The notes beneath the pieces were generated by a model. It made no database searches and was not told the DNA's origin. It saw only the letters and a program-made list of their open reading frames with translations. 64,000 nucleotides of DNA from Pseudomonadota bacterium (lineage in GTDB: Bacteria > Pseudomonadota > Gammaproteobacteria > Steroidobacterales > Steroidobacteraceae). The DNA is taken from NCBI GenBank assembly GCA_021785405.1, contig JAJYFF010000001.1, positions 1 through 64,000 of the forward strand. Reading direction: 5' to 3'. Below, one piece after another: positions 18,865 through 31,278 of the stretch (the first letter of the stretch is position 1; each line of letters starts with the position of its first letter). The position numbers were made by a program, and so were the translations under genes.

Positions 18865-20183
18865 TCGATGCCGAGCTTCTTGATCCGGTAGCGCAACGCG
18901 CGGAAGGACATCCCGAGCAGCTTCGCCGCCGCGGTCTTGTTGTAGCGGGTCTGCTCGAGCGCCGCGAGGATCGCCTCGCGCTCGATGTCCTCGAGGTGAT
19001 CGCCGAGCGGGGCGGTGCCGGTCGTGGTCGCCGCCGCGCCGTTCGGGCGCAACTGGATGTCCTCGGCGCCGATCTCGCCCGAGGTCGACAAGGTGAGCGC
19101 GCGCTCGAGGATGTTCTCGAGCTCGCGCACGTTCCCCGGGAACGCGTACGTTTCGAGCGCTTGGCGCGCCGCGTCGGTGAGCTGCGGCGGCTCGATCTTC
19201 ATCCGCCGGCCGAGCCGCCGCAGGATCGCCTCGGCGAGTTCGAGTACGTCCTCGGGCCGCTCGCGCAAGCTCGGCACCCGCAGTTCGATCACGTTGACGC
19301 GGTAGAACAGGTCCTCGCGAAAGCGGCCTTCCGCGACCGCCTGCGCGAGGTTCTTGTGGGTCGCGGACAGGACCCGGACGTCGACCGGAACCTCGCGCGA
19401 TTCGCCGACCGGACGCACGGCCTTCTCCTGGATCACGCGCAGGAGCTTCACCTGCATGTGCAGCGGCAGGTCCGCGATCTCGTCGAGGAACAGCGTCCCG
19501 CCCTCGGCGGACGGTATGAGCCCCTGCTTGTCCGCGACCGCGCCGGTGAAGCTGCCGCGCTTGTGACCGAACAGCTCGCTCTCCATCAACTCGGCGGGTA
19601 TCGCGCCGCAGTTCACCGGGACGAACGGGCCGTCACGGCGCGGGCCGGAATCGTGGATCAGCTTCGCGACGAGTTCCTTGCCGGTGCCGGACTCGCCGTA
19701 GATGTGCACCGGCGCCTGACTGCGCGCGACGCGCGCGATCATCTCGCGCAGCGTCTGGATCGAGCGCGATGCCCCGAGGAGCCGCGGTCCGTAGACGCCG
19801 GTGTCGCCGTCCTCGCCCGAGAGCTTGAGCGCGCTGCCGACGAGCTTGCGCAGCACCGCGAGGTCGACGGGTTTCGACACGAAGTCGAATGCGCCGAGCT
19901 TCAGGGCCTTGACCGCGGTTTCCATGTTGCCGTGGGCGGTGATCACCGCGACCGGGACGCTCGGGGCCTGCGTCTGGATCCACTCGACGAGTTCGAGGCC
20001 GTCGCCGTCGGGCAGGCGCATGTCGGTCAGGCACAGCGCGAAGCGCTCCGCGGCGAGGAGCTTGCGCGCGGTGGCGAGGTTCGGCGCGCTGCGGGTCGCA
20101 AGGTTCATCCGCTGCAGCGTGATCGCGAGCAGCTCGCACAGGTCCGGCTCGTCGTCGACGATCAGGATCGGGAGTGAAGTCAT
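18861..20183 (-). CDS. pilR: Sigma-54-dependent response regulator of pilus genes
   Basis: A 440-residue NtrC-family activator. The receiver domain has the DD pair and phospho-acceptor Asp in LTDMRLPDGDG. The AAA+ domain has Walker A GESGTGKE, the sigma-54-contacting loop ELFGHKRGSFTGA and Walker B GGTLFLDEIADL. The C-terminal Fis-type helix-turn-helix is NKTAAAKLLGMSFRALRYRIKKLGI. It pairs with the sensor gene directly upstream. The target is expected to be the sigma-54 promoter of pilA in this window. The PilR assignment rests on the PilS-like partner and pilus context. Confidence 0.93.
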   Translation of the reverse strand: MTSLPILIVDDEPDLCELLAITLQRMNLATRSAPNLATARKLLAAERFALCLTDMRLPDGDGLELVEWIQTQAPSVPVAVITAHGNMETAVKALKLGAFDFVSKPVDLAVLRKLVGSALKLSGEDGDTGVYGPRLLGASRSIQTLREMIARVARSQAPVHIYGESGTGKELVAKLIHDSGPRRDGPFVPVNCGAIPAELMESELFGHKRGSFTGAVADKQGLIPSAEGGTLFLDEIADLPLHMQVKLLRVIQEKAVRPVGESREVPVDVRVLSATHKNLAQAVAEGRFREDLFYRVNVIELRVPSLRERPEDVLELAEAILRRLGRRMKIEPPQLTDAARQALETYAFPGNVRELENILERALTLSTSGEIGAEDIQLRPNGAAATTTGTAPLGDHLEDIEREAILAALEQTRYNKTAAAKLLGMSFRALRYRIKKLGIE

Positions 20184-20213
20184 CGGTGCATTGTAGCCGG
20201 GCGCGTGCCGCCG

Positions 20214-21833
20214 CTACTCCTCCCAGCGTTGGGGATCGGCGAACACGATCCGGAACACGCTGCCGCCGCCCGAGCGCGCCTCGTACAGCAGCACCGCCCG
20301 GTTCAACTGGCTGAGTTCCCGGGCGATGAACAGGCCGAGCCCGGTGCCGCCCTGGCGGCCGGTGAAGAACGGCTCGAAGATCCGATCGACCGCTTGCGGG
20401 TCGATGCCGGGGCCGCGATCCGCGACCTCGAGGAACGGGCGGGCGTTCGGCGCGAGCCGGCCGTAGCGGAGCTCGACCTCCGCCACGCCGTACTTCAGCG
20501 CGTTGTCGCAGAGGTTCCAGACCACCTGGCGCAGGTGCCCCGGGTCGAAGCGCACCTCGAGCGTGGCGCCGTCGGTCGGGGGATCCGGCACGCCGACGCG
20601 CAGCGCGCCGGGCGCGACCTGCATCGTCTCGAGGAATTCGCGCAGGAAATCGTCGAGCCAGGCCGCGAGCGGCAGACGCTCCGGCTGGGTCGCCTCGCGG
20701 CGCGACAGCTGCAGCACGTTGTTGATGATCGTGCTGACCCGCTCCGCGTTGCTGCGGATGATCGTCGTCAAGCGCCGCTCCTCGGGACCGAGTTCGGCCG
20801 TTTCCGCGAGCAGCTGGCCGGCGTGGCTCATCGCGCCGACGGGGTTGCGGATCTCGTGCGCGATGCTCGCGGACAGCCGCCCGAGCGCTGCGAGCTTGCT
20901 CTGCTGCACACGCTCGGCCATCGCGCTGGTGTCCTCGAGGAACACCAGGGTCGGGCCGCCGGGTCCGCTGCCGAGCGGTGCGAAATGCGGCTGGACCATG
21001 CGCGCGCCGTCCGCGGCGACGAAGGTCGGCGGCGGCTCGCCGCCGAGCGCGTGCCGGCGCCAGGTGGCGAGCGCGTACAGCAGCCGCGGCGAGACCTCGC
21101 CGAGCAGCTCGTTCGGGCGCGCGCGCTCCTCGCCGAGGATCTGCGCGGCCGATTCGTTGATCAGGCGAATCCGGTCGTCGCCGTCGACGACCAGCAGGCT
21201 CTCGCGCAGGTGCTGCACGATGTACTGGGAGAGCTCCGCGAGGTTCGCCAGATCGATCTCCTTCTGCCGAACGAGATCCTCGCTCTCCTGCATCCGGTTC
21301 GCGACGAAGCTGGCGGCGGCGGCGACCAGGAACAGCACCGCGCCGAGCACCCCGGCGGTCGCGTACGCGGACGCGTCGGCGCGGCCGTTCAGTTGCTCGC
21401 CGATCGTCGAGCCGAGGAGCGCGATCGCGGCGATCGCCGCGAGGAACAGGCCGCGATTCATCGGCAGCAGGAACGCGAGCGCGCCGACCGGGACCAGGAA
21501 CAGCGACCCCAAGCCGCTGGTGACGCCGCCGCAGGCGTACAGGATCAGGATCAGCACCGCGAGGTCGACGCCCGCCTGCAGCACGAGCTGCGTCCGGGCG
21601 GTCGCGAGTCGCCGCCGGATCGCGAACACGTTCAGCACCCCGAACGCGAGGTAGGCGAGCGTCGCGCCGTAGAACACCGACGGCGAGACGACCGAGAGCG
21701 AGTGCAGCCCCGAAACCGTCACGACCGACAGGAGCGCCGCCGGCACGAGCACGCGATACAGATTCAGGAGCCCGAGGATCCGCCACGCGAACGCGGCACG
21801 GGGGCCGGAGTGCGGTTCGATCGCGTTCGCCAA
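20214..21833 (-). CDS. pilS: Sensor histidine kinase of pilus genes
   Basis: A 539-residue kinase: about six N-terminal membrane helices, a PAS-like linker ([21 protein letters not shown]), the H box [11 protein letters not shown], then N box [10 protein letters not shown] and G boxes DRGPGID and [12 protein letters not shown]. PilS in P. aeruginosa senses pilin levels in the membrane and controls PilR. I chose the TTG at 21833 ([10 protein letters not shown]), preceded by GAGGGA at 7 bases; no suitable ATG or GTG exists there. The much longer listed ORF runs over sucC in antisense and is not real upstream of this point. Confidence 0.92.
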   Translation of the reverse strand: MANAIEPHSGPRAAFAWRILGLLNLYRVLVPAALLSVVTVSGLHSLSVVSPSVFYGATLAYLAFGVLNVFAIRRRLATARTQLVLQAGVDLAVLILILYACGGVTSGLGSLFLVPVGALAFLLPMNRGLFLAAIAAIALLGSTIGEQLNGRADASAYATAGVLGAVLFLVAAAASFVANRMQESEDLVRQKEIDLANLAELSQYIVQHLRESLLVVDGDDRIRLINESAAQILGEERARPNELLGEVSPRLLYALATWRRHALGGEPPPTFVAADGARMVQPHFAPLGSGPGGPTLVFLEDTSAMAERVQQSKLAALGRLSASIAHEIRNPVGAMSHAGQLLAETAELGPEERRLTTIIRSNAERVSTIINNVLQLSRREATQPERLPLAAWLDDFLREFLETMQVAPGALRVGVPDPPTDGATLEVRFDPGHLRQVVWNLCDNALKYGVAEVELRYGRLAPNARPFLEVADRGPGIDPQAVDRIFEPFFTGRQGGTGLGLFIARELSQLNRAVLLYEARSGGGSVFRIVFADPQRWEE

Positions 21834-21926
21834 GAGCAGGTCCCTCGGATATCGGCTTTGCGCAGATGCAGAGCTTAATTCAGAATAGCCGGCCTTACGC
21901 GATCCGATCGACGGGAAGGGCCTTCC

Positions 21927-23096
21927 ATGAACCTGCACGAGTTCCAATCGAAGAAGCTGTTCGCCGAGTACGGCATCCCGGTGCCGAAAGGCGCGATCGC
22001 GGACTCCGCGGCGGGGGCGATCGCGGCCGCGCGCGAGCTCGGCGGCCGCGTCTGGGTCGTGAAGGCGCAGGTGCACGCCGGCGGCCGCGGCAAGGCGGGT
22101 GGGGTCAAGGTCGTCAAGGACCTCGACGCGGTCGGGGCGGCGGCGGCGAACATGCTCGGCACCCGGCTCGTGACCCACCAGACCGGCCCCGAGGGCCTGC
22201 CGGTGGAGCGGGTGTACGTCGAACAGGGCTCGAACATCGCCCGCGAGTACTACCTCAGCGTCGTACTGAACCGGGATGCGGGGCGTATCGCGTTCGTCGC
22301 CTCGGCCGCGGGCGGGATGGAGATCGAGGAGGTTGCCGAGCGCGAGCCGCACAAGATCCTGCGGGTCGACGTGCACCCGGCCGCGGGCCTGCAGGACTAT
22401 CAGTGCCGGCAACTCGCGTTCGGGCTCGGGCTCACCGGCGCGCAGATCGCGCAGTTCGGGCGGATCGCGCGTGCGCTCTACCGGCTCTACCTCGAGCGCG
22501 ACGCGAGCCTCGTCGAGGTGAACCCCTTGATCCTGACCGGCGAGGGGGATCTGGTCGCGCTGGACGCGAAGATCAACATCGAGGACAACGCGCTCTTCCG
22601 GCAGCAAGACCTCGCGGCGATGCGGGATCCGTCGCAGGAGGATCCGATGGAGCGCCGCGCCGCCGAGCACGAGCTCAACTACGTCTCGCTCGACGGCAAC
22701 ATCGCGTGCATGGTGAACGGCGCGGGACTCGCGATGGCGACGATGGATCTCATCCAGCTGCACGGCGGCGCCCCGGCGAACTTCCTCGACGTCGGCGGCG
22801 GCGCGACGAAGGACCGGGTCAGCGCGGCGTTCAAGCTGATCCTGTCGAATCCGAAGGTCTCGGCGATCCTGATCAACATCTTCGGTGGCATCGTCCGCTG
22901 CGACATGATCGCCGAGGGAATCATCGCCGCGGTGAAGGAGGTCGGCGTCACGATCCCCGTGGTCGTTCGCCTCGAGGGCACGAATGCGCCGCGCGCGCGC
23001 GAGTTGCTCGAGGGGAGCGGGCTCGGCGTGATTCCGGCGAGCGACTTGACCGACGCAGCCAACAAGGCCGTTCGCATGGCCGGAGCGCACGCATGA
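21927..23096 (+). CDS. sucC: Succinate-CoA ligase, beta subunit
   Basis: A 389-residue ATP-grasp subunit of the TCA-cycle enzyme converting succinyl-CoA to succinate with nucleotide triphosphate formation. It begins [22 protein letters not shown] and contains [31 protein letters not shown] and the C-terminal [11 protein letters not shown] loop. Length matches the family. GGGAAGG precedes the ATG. Its stop overlaps the sucD start (ATGA). Confidence 0.97.
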   Translation: MNLHEFQSKKLFAEYGIPVPKGAIADSAAGAIAAARELGGRVWVVKAQVHAGGRGKAGGVKVVKDLDAVGAAAANMLGTRLVTHQTGPEGLPVERVYVEQGSNIAREYYLSVVLNRDAGRIAFVASAAGGMEIEEVAEREPHKILRVDVHPAAGLQDYQCRQLAFGLGLTGAQIAQFGRIARALYRLYLERDASLVEVNPLILTGEGDLVALDAKINIEDNALFRQQDLAAMRDPSQEDPMERRAAEHELNYVSLDGNIACMVNGAGLAMATMDLIQLHGGAPANFLDVGGGATKDRVSAAFKLILSNPKVSAILINIFGGIVRCDMIAEGIIAAVKEVGVTIPVVVRLEGTNAPRARELLEGSGLGVIPASDLTDAANKAVRMAGAHA

Positions 23097-24226
23097 GCAT
23101 TCTCGTCGACCAGCATACGAAGGTGATCTGCCAGGGGTTCACCGGCAAGCAGGGCACGTTCCATTCCGAGCAGTGCCTCGCCTACGGCACGAAACTCGTC
23201 GGCGGGGTGACGCCGGGCCGGGGCGGTAGCCAGCATCTCGGGCTGCCGGTGTTCGATACCGCGCGCGACGCGGTCGCGAAGACCGGCGCAACGGTGAGCA
23301 TGATCTACGTGCCGGCGGCGTTTGCGGCCGATGCGATCCTCGAGGCCGCGGATGCGGGGATCGAGTTGATCGTCTGCATCACCGAGGGCATCCCGGTGAA
23401 CGACATGGTGCGGGTGAAGGCGGCGCTCGCGAGTTATTCGACGCGGCTGATCGGTCCGAACTGCCCCGGCATCATCACGCCGGAGGCTTGCAAGATCGGG
23501 ATCATGCCGGGCTTCATCCACAAGCGCGGCCGGGTCGGGATCGTGTCCCGATCGGGCACGCTCACCTACGAGGCGGTGTTCCAGACGACCCAGGCGGGGC
23601 TCGGCCAGAGCACCTGCGTCGGCATCGGCGGCGATCCGGTCCGCGGCATGAACTTCATCGACGTGCTCGAGCTGTTCGAACGGGATCCGCAGACCGAGGG
23701 CATCGTGATGGTCGGCGAGATCGGCGGCAGCGACGAGGAGGCGGCCGCGCAATTCATCGCGAAGCGCGTCACCAAGCCGGTCGTCGCGTACATCGCGGGT
23801 GTTGCCGCGCCTCCGGGCAAGCGGATGGGCCATGCCGGCGCGATCGTCGCGGGCGGCAAGGGTACCGCGGCGGCGAAATTCGCGGCGCTCGAGGCGGCCG
23901 GGATCACGACCGTGCGTTCGCCGGCGGAGCTCGGCGCGGCGATCGCCGCGCGCCTGCGTCGGCCGCTCGCGAAGGGGCGTAACGGCGGCGCGCAGGCCGG
24001 CCGGACGACGGGGCCGGCGAAGGTGGCGCCGCGGGGTCGGGCGGCGCCGGCAAAGGCACCAGCGAAGGCGCGGGCAAAGGCGCCGGCGAAGTCGCCGGGA
24101 CGCGCGCCGGCGGCGGCCGGCGGGCGGACGGTACGGCGCGCGCAGGCCACGGCCCGTGCGACGCCGCGGCCGGCCACGCGCGCGCGCAGCGCGCCGGGTC
24201 GCCGGACCGCGCGCCGCCCGAAGTAG
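23093..24226 (+). CDS. sucD: Succinate-CoA ligase, alpha subunit, with long basic C-terminal tail
   Basis: The first ~290 of 377 residues are a normal SucD: CoA-binding Rossmann domain ([15 protein letters not shown]), IGPNCPGII, the SRSGTLTYE segment, and the phospho-histidine loop [11 protein letters not shown]. After [12 protein letters not shown] comes a tail of about 87 residues made almost only of Ala, Lys, Arg, Pro and Gly ([15 protein letters not shown]). It resembles H1-like/AlgP-type bacterial tails and is absent from standard SucD (about 289 residues). The tail is in frame with no stop and a normal stop at its end, followed by the nadE ribosome-binding site. Confidence 0.95.
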   Translation: MSILVDQHTKVICQGFTGKQGTFHSEQCLAYGTKLVGGVTPGRGGSQHLGLPVFDTARDAVAKTGATVSMIYVPAAFAADAILEAADAGIELIVCITEGIPVNDMVRVKAALASYSTRLIGPNCPGIITPEACKIGIMPGFIHKRGRVGIVSRSGTLTYEAVFQTTQAGLGQSTCVGIGGDPVRGMNFIDVLELFERDPQTEGIVMVGEIGGSDEEAAAQFIAKRVTKPVVAYIAGVAAPPGKRMGHAGAIVAGGKGTAAAKFAALEAAGITTVRSPAELGAAIAARLRRPLAKGRNGGAQAGRTTGPAKVAPRGRAAPAKAPAKARAKAPAKSPGRAPAAAGGRTVRRAQATARATPRPATRARSAPGRRTARRPK

Positions 24227-24236
24227 GAGAGGCGCG

Positions 24237-25883
24237 TTGGCGGACGTCTGGCGACTCCGCGGGGCGATGGCGCAGCTGAATCTCGGCGTCGGCGACGTCG
24301 ACGGGAACACCTCGCGCATCGTCGCCGCGGCCCTCGAGGCGCGCGATCGCGATCGCGCCGATCTGATCCTCTTCCCGGAGCTCGCGGTCTGCGGCTATCC
24401 GCCCGAGGATCTGCTGTTCCACGCGGGCATGCGCTGGAAGGTCGCGCGCGCGCTCGAGCGGCTGCGCCGCGAGGTAAGCGGCATCACGCTCGTCGTCGGG
24501 TACCCGGAGTACGACGCCGGGCGGATCTACAACGCCGCGGCGGTGATTCGCGACGGTCGCCTCGTCGCCAATCACCGCAAGAGCTGCCTGCCGAATTACC
24601 GGGTGTTCGACGAGAAGCGCTACTTCACGCCCGGCACCGAACCGACCGTGTTCGATCTCGGCGGCGTCACCGCGGGTGTGCTGATCTGCGAGGACGTGTG
24701 GGAGCAGGAGCCGGCGCGGCGCGCGCGCGAGGCGGGCGCGCAGTGGCTGCTCGTGATCAACGCCTCGCCGTACGAGGTCGGCAAGCAGCAGCAACGCGAG
24801 GAAACGGTCGTGCGCCGGCGCGCGCTCGAGACCGGGCTGCCGATCGTGTTCCTGAACCTCGTCGGCGGTCAGGACGAGCTGATCTTCGACGGGCAGTCGT
24901 TCGTCATCGACGCGCAGGGTCGCGTGACCCAGCGCGCGGCGGCGTACGCCGAAGGCGTGATCCCGTTCGAGGTGTCGACCGATGCGTCCGGGGTGCTCGC
25001 GCCGGCGGCGGGCGCGCTCGCGCCGATCCTCGGCGAGGAGGCGAGCGTCTACGGCGCGCTCGTGCTCGGTACACGCGACTACGTCGACAAGCACCGTTTC
25101 CCCGGCGTCGTGATGGGGCTTTCGGGCGGAATCGACTCGGCGCTCACCCTGTGCATCGCCGTCGATGCGCTCGGGGCCGCTCGCGTCCATTCGGTCGCGA
25201 TGCCGTCGCGCTACACCTCGGCGATGAGCCGCGAGGACGCGGCGCTGCAGGCGGCGTGGCTCGGCGTGAAGCACAGCGAGATCTCGATCGAGGGCATGTT
25301 CGAGGCGACGCTCGCGGCGCTGCGTGAGGAGTTCGCGGGATTCCCGCCGGATACCGCCGAGGAGAACATCCAGTCGCGGTGCCGGGGCGTGCTGCTGATG
25401 GGGATCTCGAACAAGACCGGCCGGATGCTGCTGACGACCGGCAACAAGAGCGAGATGTCGGTCGGCTACGCGACCTTGTACGGCGACATGGCGGGCGGCT
25501 TCGCGCCGATCAAGGACTGCAGCAAGCTGCTCGTCTATCGGCTCGCGCGCTGGCGCAACGGGTGCTCGCGCGCGATCCCCGAGCGCGTCCTCGAACGGGC
25601 GCCGTCGGCGGAACTGCGCGCGGACCAGAAGGACACCGACAGCTTGCCGCCGTACGAGATCCTCGATCCGATCCTCGAGGCATTCATCGAGGAGGATTTG
25701 TCGGTGGATCAGATCGCCGCCCGCGGCTTCGATCGGGCGACGGTCGGCCGCATCCTCGATCTCGTGAAGCGCAACGAGTACAAGCGCCGACAGGCGCCGC
25801 CCGGGGTGCGCGTGAGCGGCCGGGCGTTCGGGCGCGACTGGCGCTACCCGATCACGAGCGGCTACGAACCGCGCCGCAACTGA
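24237..25883 (+). CDS. nadE: Glutamine-hydrolysing NAD+ synthetase
   Basis: A 548-residue two-domain enzyme. The N-terminal nitrilase-type glutaminase has its Glu in LILFPELAVCGY, Lys in VANHRKSCLP and Cys in VLICEDVWE. The C-terminal synthetase has the PP-loop GLSGGIDSAL and TTGNKSEMSVGYATLYGDMAGG. It amidates deamido-NAD in the last step of NAD synthesis. I chose TTG 24237, preceded by AGGAGA at 6 bases. The internal ATG at 24267 would cut the first beta strand. The listed longer ORF overlaps sucD and is spurious upstream. Confidence 0.95.
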   Translation: MADVWRLRGAMAQLNLGVGDVDGNTSRIVAAALEARDRDRADLILFPELAVCGYPPEDLLFHAGMRWKVARALERLRREVSGITLVVGYPEYDAGRIYNAAAVIRDGRLVANHRKSCLPNYRVFDEKRYFTPGTEPTVFDLGGVTAGVLICEDVWEQEPARRAREAGAQWLLVINASPYEVGKQQQREETVVRRRALETGLPIVFLNLVGGQDELIFDGQSFVIDAQGRVTQRAAAYAEGVIPFEVSTDASGVLAPAAGALAPILGEEASVYGALVLGTRDYVDKHRFPGVVMGLSGGIDSALTLCIAVDALGAARVHSVAMPSRYTSAMSREDAALQAAWLGVKHSEISIEGMFEATLAALREEFAGFPPDTAEENIQSRCRGVLLMGISNKTGRMLLTTGNKSEMSVGYATLYGDMAGGFAPIKDCSKLLVYRLARWRNGCSRAIPERVLERAPSAELRADQKDTDSLPPYEILDPILEAFIEEDLSVDQIAARGFDRATVGRILDLVKRNEYKRRQAPPGVRVSGRAFGRDWRYPITSGYEPRRN

Positions 25884-25907
25884 GGGTTCCGGAGGCCGAC
25901 GCGCCGG

Positions 25908-26714
25908 CTACCAGAACTTCCACAGGCGCCAGTGCTTCTTCGCCCGCGGCAAGGGCGCCGGGTGGGTGCCCGCGAAGTTCAAGTCGTAGACCTTTTGCAC
26001 GCTCGCCGCGAGGTCCGGCATGTGCAGCTTCTTATAGGCGGCGATCATCACCAACAGCGCGTGCTGCACCGCAGGAGCACCGTCGTAGTGCGACACGCAA
26101 TACTTCGCGCGGTCGATCGCGGCGACGTAGGCACCGCGGCGCATGTAGTAATCGGCGACGTGGATCTCGAAGTTCGCGAGGCGGTTGCGCAGATAGATCA
26201 TCCGCTGCCGGGCGTCGGGCGCGTAGGGACTGCGCGGGAACTTCTGTAGCAGCAGCGCGAACGCTTCGAAGGACTTCTGCGAGTTCTCCGGCGGTCGTGC
26301 CGACAGATCGACCTTGAAATAGCGCTCGATGAAGTTGCGCTGCCGCGAGAAGTAGATCAGCCCCTTCATGTAATAGGCGTAGTCGACCCGGACGTTGGTC
26401 GGATTCTCGCGTATGAACGTGTTCGCGGCGTCGATCGCGGCGTGGGTCTGCCGGTTCTCGTAGTTCGCGTAGATCAGGTCGATCTGCGCCTGGTGCGCCT
26501 GGGCGCTGAACGGGAAGCGTGCCTCGATCGCGTCGAGCTGCTTGATCGCATTGGCGAAATCCCCATCGTGCATGCTCTTCTGGGCCTGCCGATAGATGAT
26601 CTCCGGACCGGCCTTGAAGTTCTCGCCGCGGTGATGGCAGCCGGTCGCGAACACGACGGCAACGGCAGCCAAGGCGAGCGCCCGGGCGGAAAATCTCCAA
26701 TCGCGCGATCTCAC
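25908..26714 (-). CDS. bamD: Outer membrane assembly lipoprotein BamD
   Basis: A 268-residue lipoprotein: signal peptide ending in lipobox FATGC, then five TPR-like repeats beginning IIYRQAQKSMHDGDFANAIKQLDAIEARFPFS and including FPRSPYAPDARQRM and NRLANFEIHVADYYMRRGAYVAAI. It is an essential part of the BAM complex at the periplasmic face of the outer membrane. I chose GTG 26714 with AAGGA at 7 bases; the nearby ATG at 26716 runs straight into a stop. It is divergent from rluD, the same arrangement as in E. coli. Confidence 0.95.
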   Translation of the reverse strand: MRSRDWRFSARALALAAVAVVFATGCHHRGENFKAGPEIIYRQAQKSMHDGDFANAIKQLDAIEARFPFSAQAHQAQIDLIYANYENRQTHAAIDAANTFIRENPTNVRVDYAYYMKGLIYFSRQRNFIERYFKVDLSARPPENSQKSFEAFALLLQKFPRSPYAPDARQRMIYLRNRLANFEIHVADYYMRRGAYVAAIDRAKYCVSHYDGAPAVQHALLVMIAAYKKLHMPDLAASVQKVYDLNFAGTHPAPLPRAKKHWRLWKFW

Positions 26715-26795
26715 ATGCGATTCCTTACAATGGTCTCGAGCCGACAGGACGCGGCAGTATACCCGAAGCCCCTCGAGTACCCTTCGAACATCCCA

Positions 26796-27758
26796 ATGAG
26801 CGCGGAGTTCCAGACCTTGACCCTCGAGATCCCGCCGGAGCTGGCCGGCGAACGGCTCGATCGGGCGCTCGCGCGACTGCTCCCGCAGCACTCGCGCAGT
26901 CGGATCCGGGGCTGGATCGACGCGGGCGACGTCGAGCGGGAGGGGCGGCGCTGCCGGCCGAGCGAGGCCGTCGACGAGGGCGCGCGGATTCGGGTGCGCG
27001 TCGGGGGCGAGGAACCGACGGCAGGCGGCGTCGAGGCCGAATCGATCGCGCTCGTCGTCGTGCATCGCGACCGGGAGTGCTTCGTGATCGACAAGCCGGC
27101 GGGGCTCGTCGTGCATCCGGGGGCGGGCAATCCGCGGCATACCTTGCAGAACGCGTTGCTCGCGCTCGATCCCGAGCTCGCGCGGCTGCCGCGGGCCGGG
27201 ATCGTGCATCGGCTCGACAAGGACACCAGCGGGCTGCTCGTCGTCGCCCGCACGCCGACGGCCCATACCGCGCTCACCCGGCAGATCGCCGAGCGCAGCG
27301 TCGGGCGCGAATACCTGGCGATCTGCCGCGGGGTGCCGACCGCGGGCGGCACGATCGATCGGCCGATCGGCCGCGACCGCGCCGACCGCTTGCGCATGGC
27401 GGTGCGCGCCGACGGCCGCGCCGCGGTCACTCACTACCGGGTGCTCGAGCGGTTTCGCGCCCATGCGCTGCTCGGCGTGCGTCTCGAGACCGGGCGGACG
27501 CATCAGATCCGCCTGCACCTCGCGCACGCCCACCACCCGATCGTCGGCGATCCGCTGTACGGCGGTCGCTTCCAGCGCCCGCGCGGCGCGAGCGACGCGC
27601 TGGTCGCGGCGCTCGCCGGATTCGGCCGGCAGGCGTTGCACGCGACCCGCTTGAGCTTCGCGCAGCCGCGCACCGGGCGTGCGCTGCGCTTCGAGAGCGC
27701 GCCGCCGGCGGACTTCGCGCAGCTGCTGGATGCGCTGCGCCGGGACGTCGACGCGTGA
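26796..27758 (+). CDS. rluD: 23S rRNA pseudouridine synthase RluD
   Basis: A 320-residue enzyme with an N-terminal S4 RNA-binding domain (ERLDRALARLLPQHSRSRIRGWIDAGDV) and the RluA-family catalytic motif GIVHRLDKDTSGLLVVA. It modifies uridines in helix 69 of 23S rRNA. I chose ATG 26796 (MSAEFQTLTLEIP); the upstream frame runs antisense through bamD. The order bamD<>rluD-pgeF-clpB matches E. coli, supporting RluD rather than RluC. Confidence 0.95.
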   Translation: MSAEFQTLTLEIPPELAGERLDRALARLLPQHSRSRIRGWIDAGDVEREGRRCRPSEAVDEGARIRVRVGGEEPTAGGVEAESIALVVVHRDRECFVIDKPAGLVVHPGAGNPRHTLQNALLALDPELARLPRAGIVHRLDKDTSGLLVVARTPTAHTALTRQIAERSVGREYLAICRGVPTAGGTIDRPIGRDRADRLRMAVRADGRAAVTHYRVLERFRAHALLGVRLETGRTHQIRLHLAHAHHPIVGDPLYGGRFQRPRGASDALVAALAGFGRQALHATRLSFAQPRTGRALRFESAPPADFAQLLDALRRDVDA

Positions 27759-28489
27759 GCATCGAATGGATGACGCCGGATTGGCCCGTGCCGCCGACCG
27801 TGCGCGCGCTGTCGACCTGGCGCGGCGGCGGCGTGAGCCGCGGGCCCTACGCGAGCTTGAATCTCGGGGATCACGTCGGCGACGACCCGGACGCGGTCGC
27901 GAGCAACCGGCGCGCGGTCCGGGACGCGGCCGGATTGCCGGCGGAGCCGGTGTGGCTGCGCCAGGTGCACGGCTTGCGCGTCGCCGATCTCGACGCCGGC
28001 ACGCCGGATGCGCCGGCCGACGCGGCGATCACGCGCCGCCGGGGTCGGGTCGCCGCGATCCTGACCGCGGACTGCTTGCCGGTGCTGATCGCAGCCGAGG
28101 ACGGTACGGCGGTCGCGGCCGCGCATGCGGGCTGGCGGGGCCTCGCCGCCGGCGTGCTCGAGGCGACGGTGCGCGCACTCGGGGTGCCGCCGCCGCGGCT
28201 CCTCGCGTGGATCGGCCCAGGGATCGGCCGCAAGCACTACGAGGTGGGCCCGGAGGTCCGGGCGGCGTTCGCGAGCCAGGGCTCGGCGGCCGAGTGGGCG
28301 TTCCGCCCGAACGCCCGCGGACGGTACCTCGCGGACCTGCCGGCGCTCGCGCGCGACCGGCTCGAGGCGCTCGGGATCGAGCGGGTCGGCGCGACCGCGG
28401 ATTGCACCTACAGTGACGCGAACCGTTATTTTTCGCATCGTCGCGACGGCCACTGCGGGCGCCAGGCGACCCTGATCTGGCTCGACTGA
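27755..28489 (+). CDS. pgeF: Purine nucleoside phosphorylase / peptidoglycan editing factor PgeF
   Basis: A 244-residue DUF152/YfiH laccase-domain protein with ILTADCLPVLI, AAAHAGWRGLAAGVLEAT, WIGPGIG and ADCTYSDANRYFSHRRDG. Family members have been assigned editing of peptidoglycan precursors and purine nucleoside phosphorylase activity. The GTG start overlaps the rluD stop as GTGA, so the two are translationally coupled. Confidence 0.94.
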   Translation: MSIEWMTPDWPVPPTVRALSTWRGGGVSRGPYASLNLGDHVGDDPDAVASNRRAVRDAAGLPAEPVWLRQVHGLRVADLDAGTPDAPADAAITRRRGRVAAILTADCLPVLIAAEDGTAVAAAHAGWRGLAAGVLEATVRALGVPPPRLLAWIGPGIGRKHYEVGPEVRAAFASQGSAAEWAFRPNARGRYLADLPALARDRLEALGIERVGATADCTYSDANRYFSHRRDGHCGRQATLIWLD

Positions 28490-28496
28490 ACGGGCC

Positions 28497-28513
28497 CCCG
28501 GGCGGCGCCCGGG
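28497..28513 (+). terminator. GC hairpin after pgeF without T-tract
   Basis: A perfect 7-bp stem, CCCGGGC / GCCCGGG, with a 3-base loop lies 8 bases after the pgeF stop. No T-run follows, so termination is uncertain. It may only mark the end of the rluD-pgeF message. Confidence 0.35.
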
Positions 28514-28529
28514 CAGGGCGATCGCGGCG

Positions 28530-28559
28530 GTTGAATTGAGCCGATCTCGACCCCAGCTA
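28530..28559 (+). promoter_or_regulatory. Heat-shock (sigma-32) promoter of clpB
   Basis: GTTGAA and CCCCAGCTA, separated by 15 bases, match the sigma-32 consensus CTTGAA-N13-17-CCCCATNTA at nearly every position. It lies about 35 bases upstream of clpB, a known heat-shock gene. Confidence 0.8.
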
Positions 28560-28594
28560 CGGGGCATCTCGAAGATTTTCGAACCGGTGCCCTC

Positions 28595-31180
<2,586 letters not shown>

Positions 31181-31278
31181 CGGGCGGCTCCGTTGGAGGA
31201 TGCGCCGCACCCGGCGCCGTCTCGCACGGCGTGCGCGGGTACGGCGGGTCTAGTTCATCGATCGGGAAGAGGACGTAC

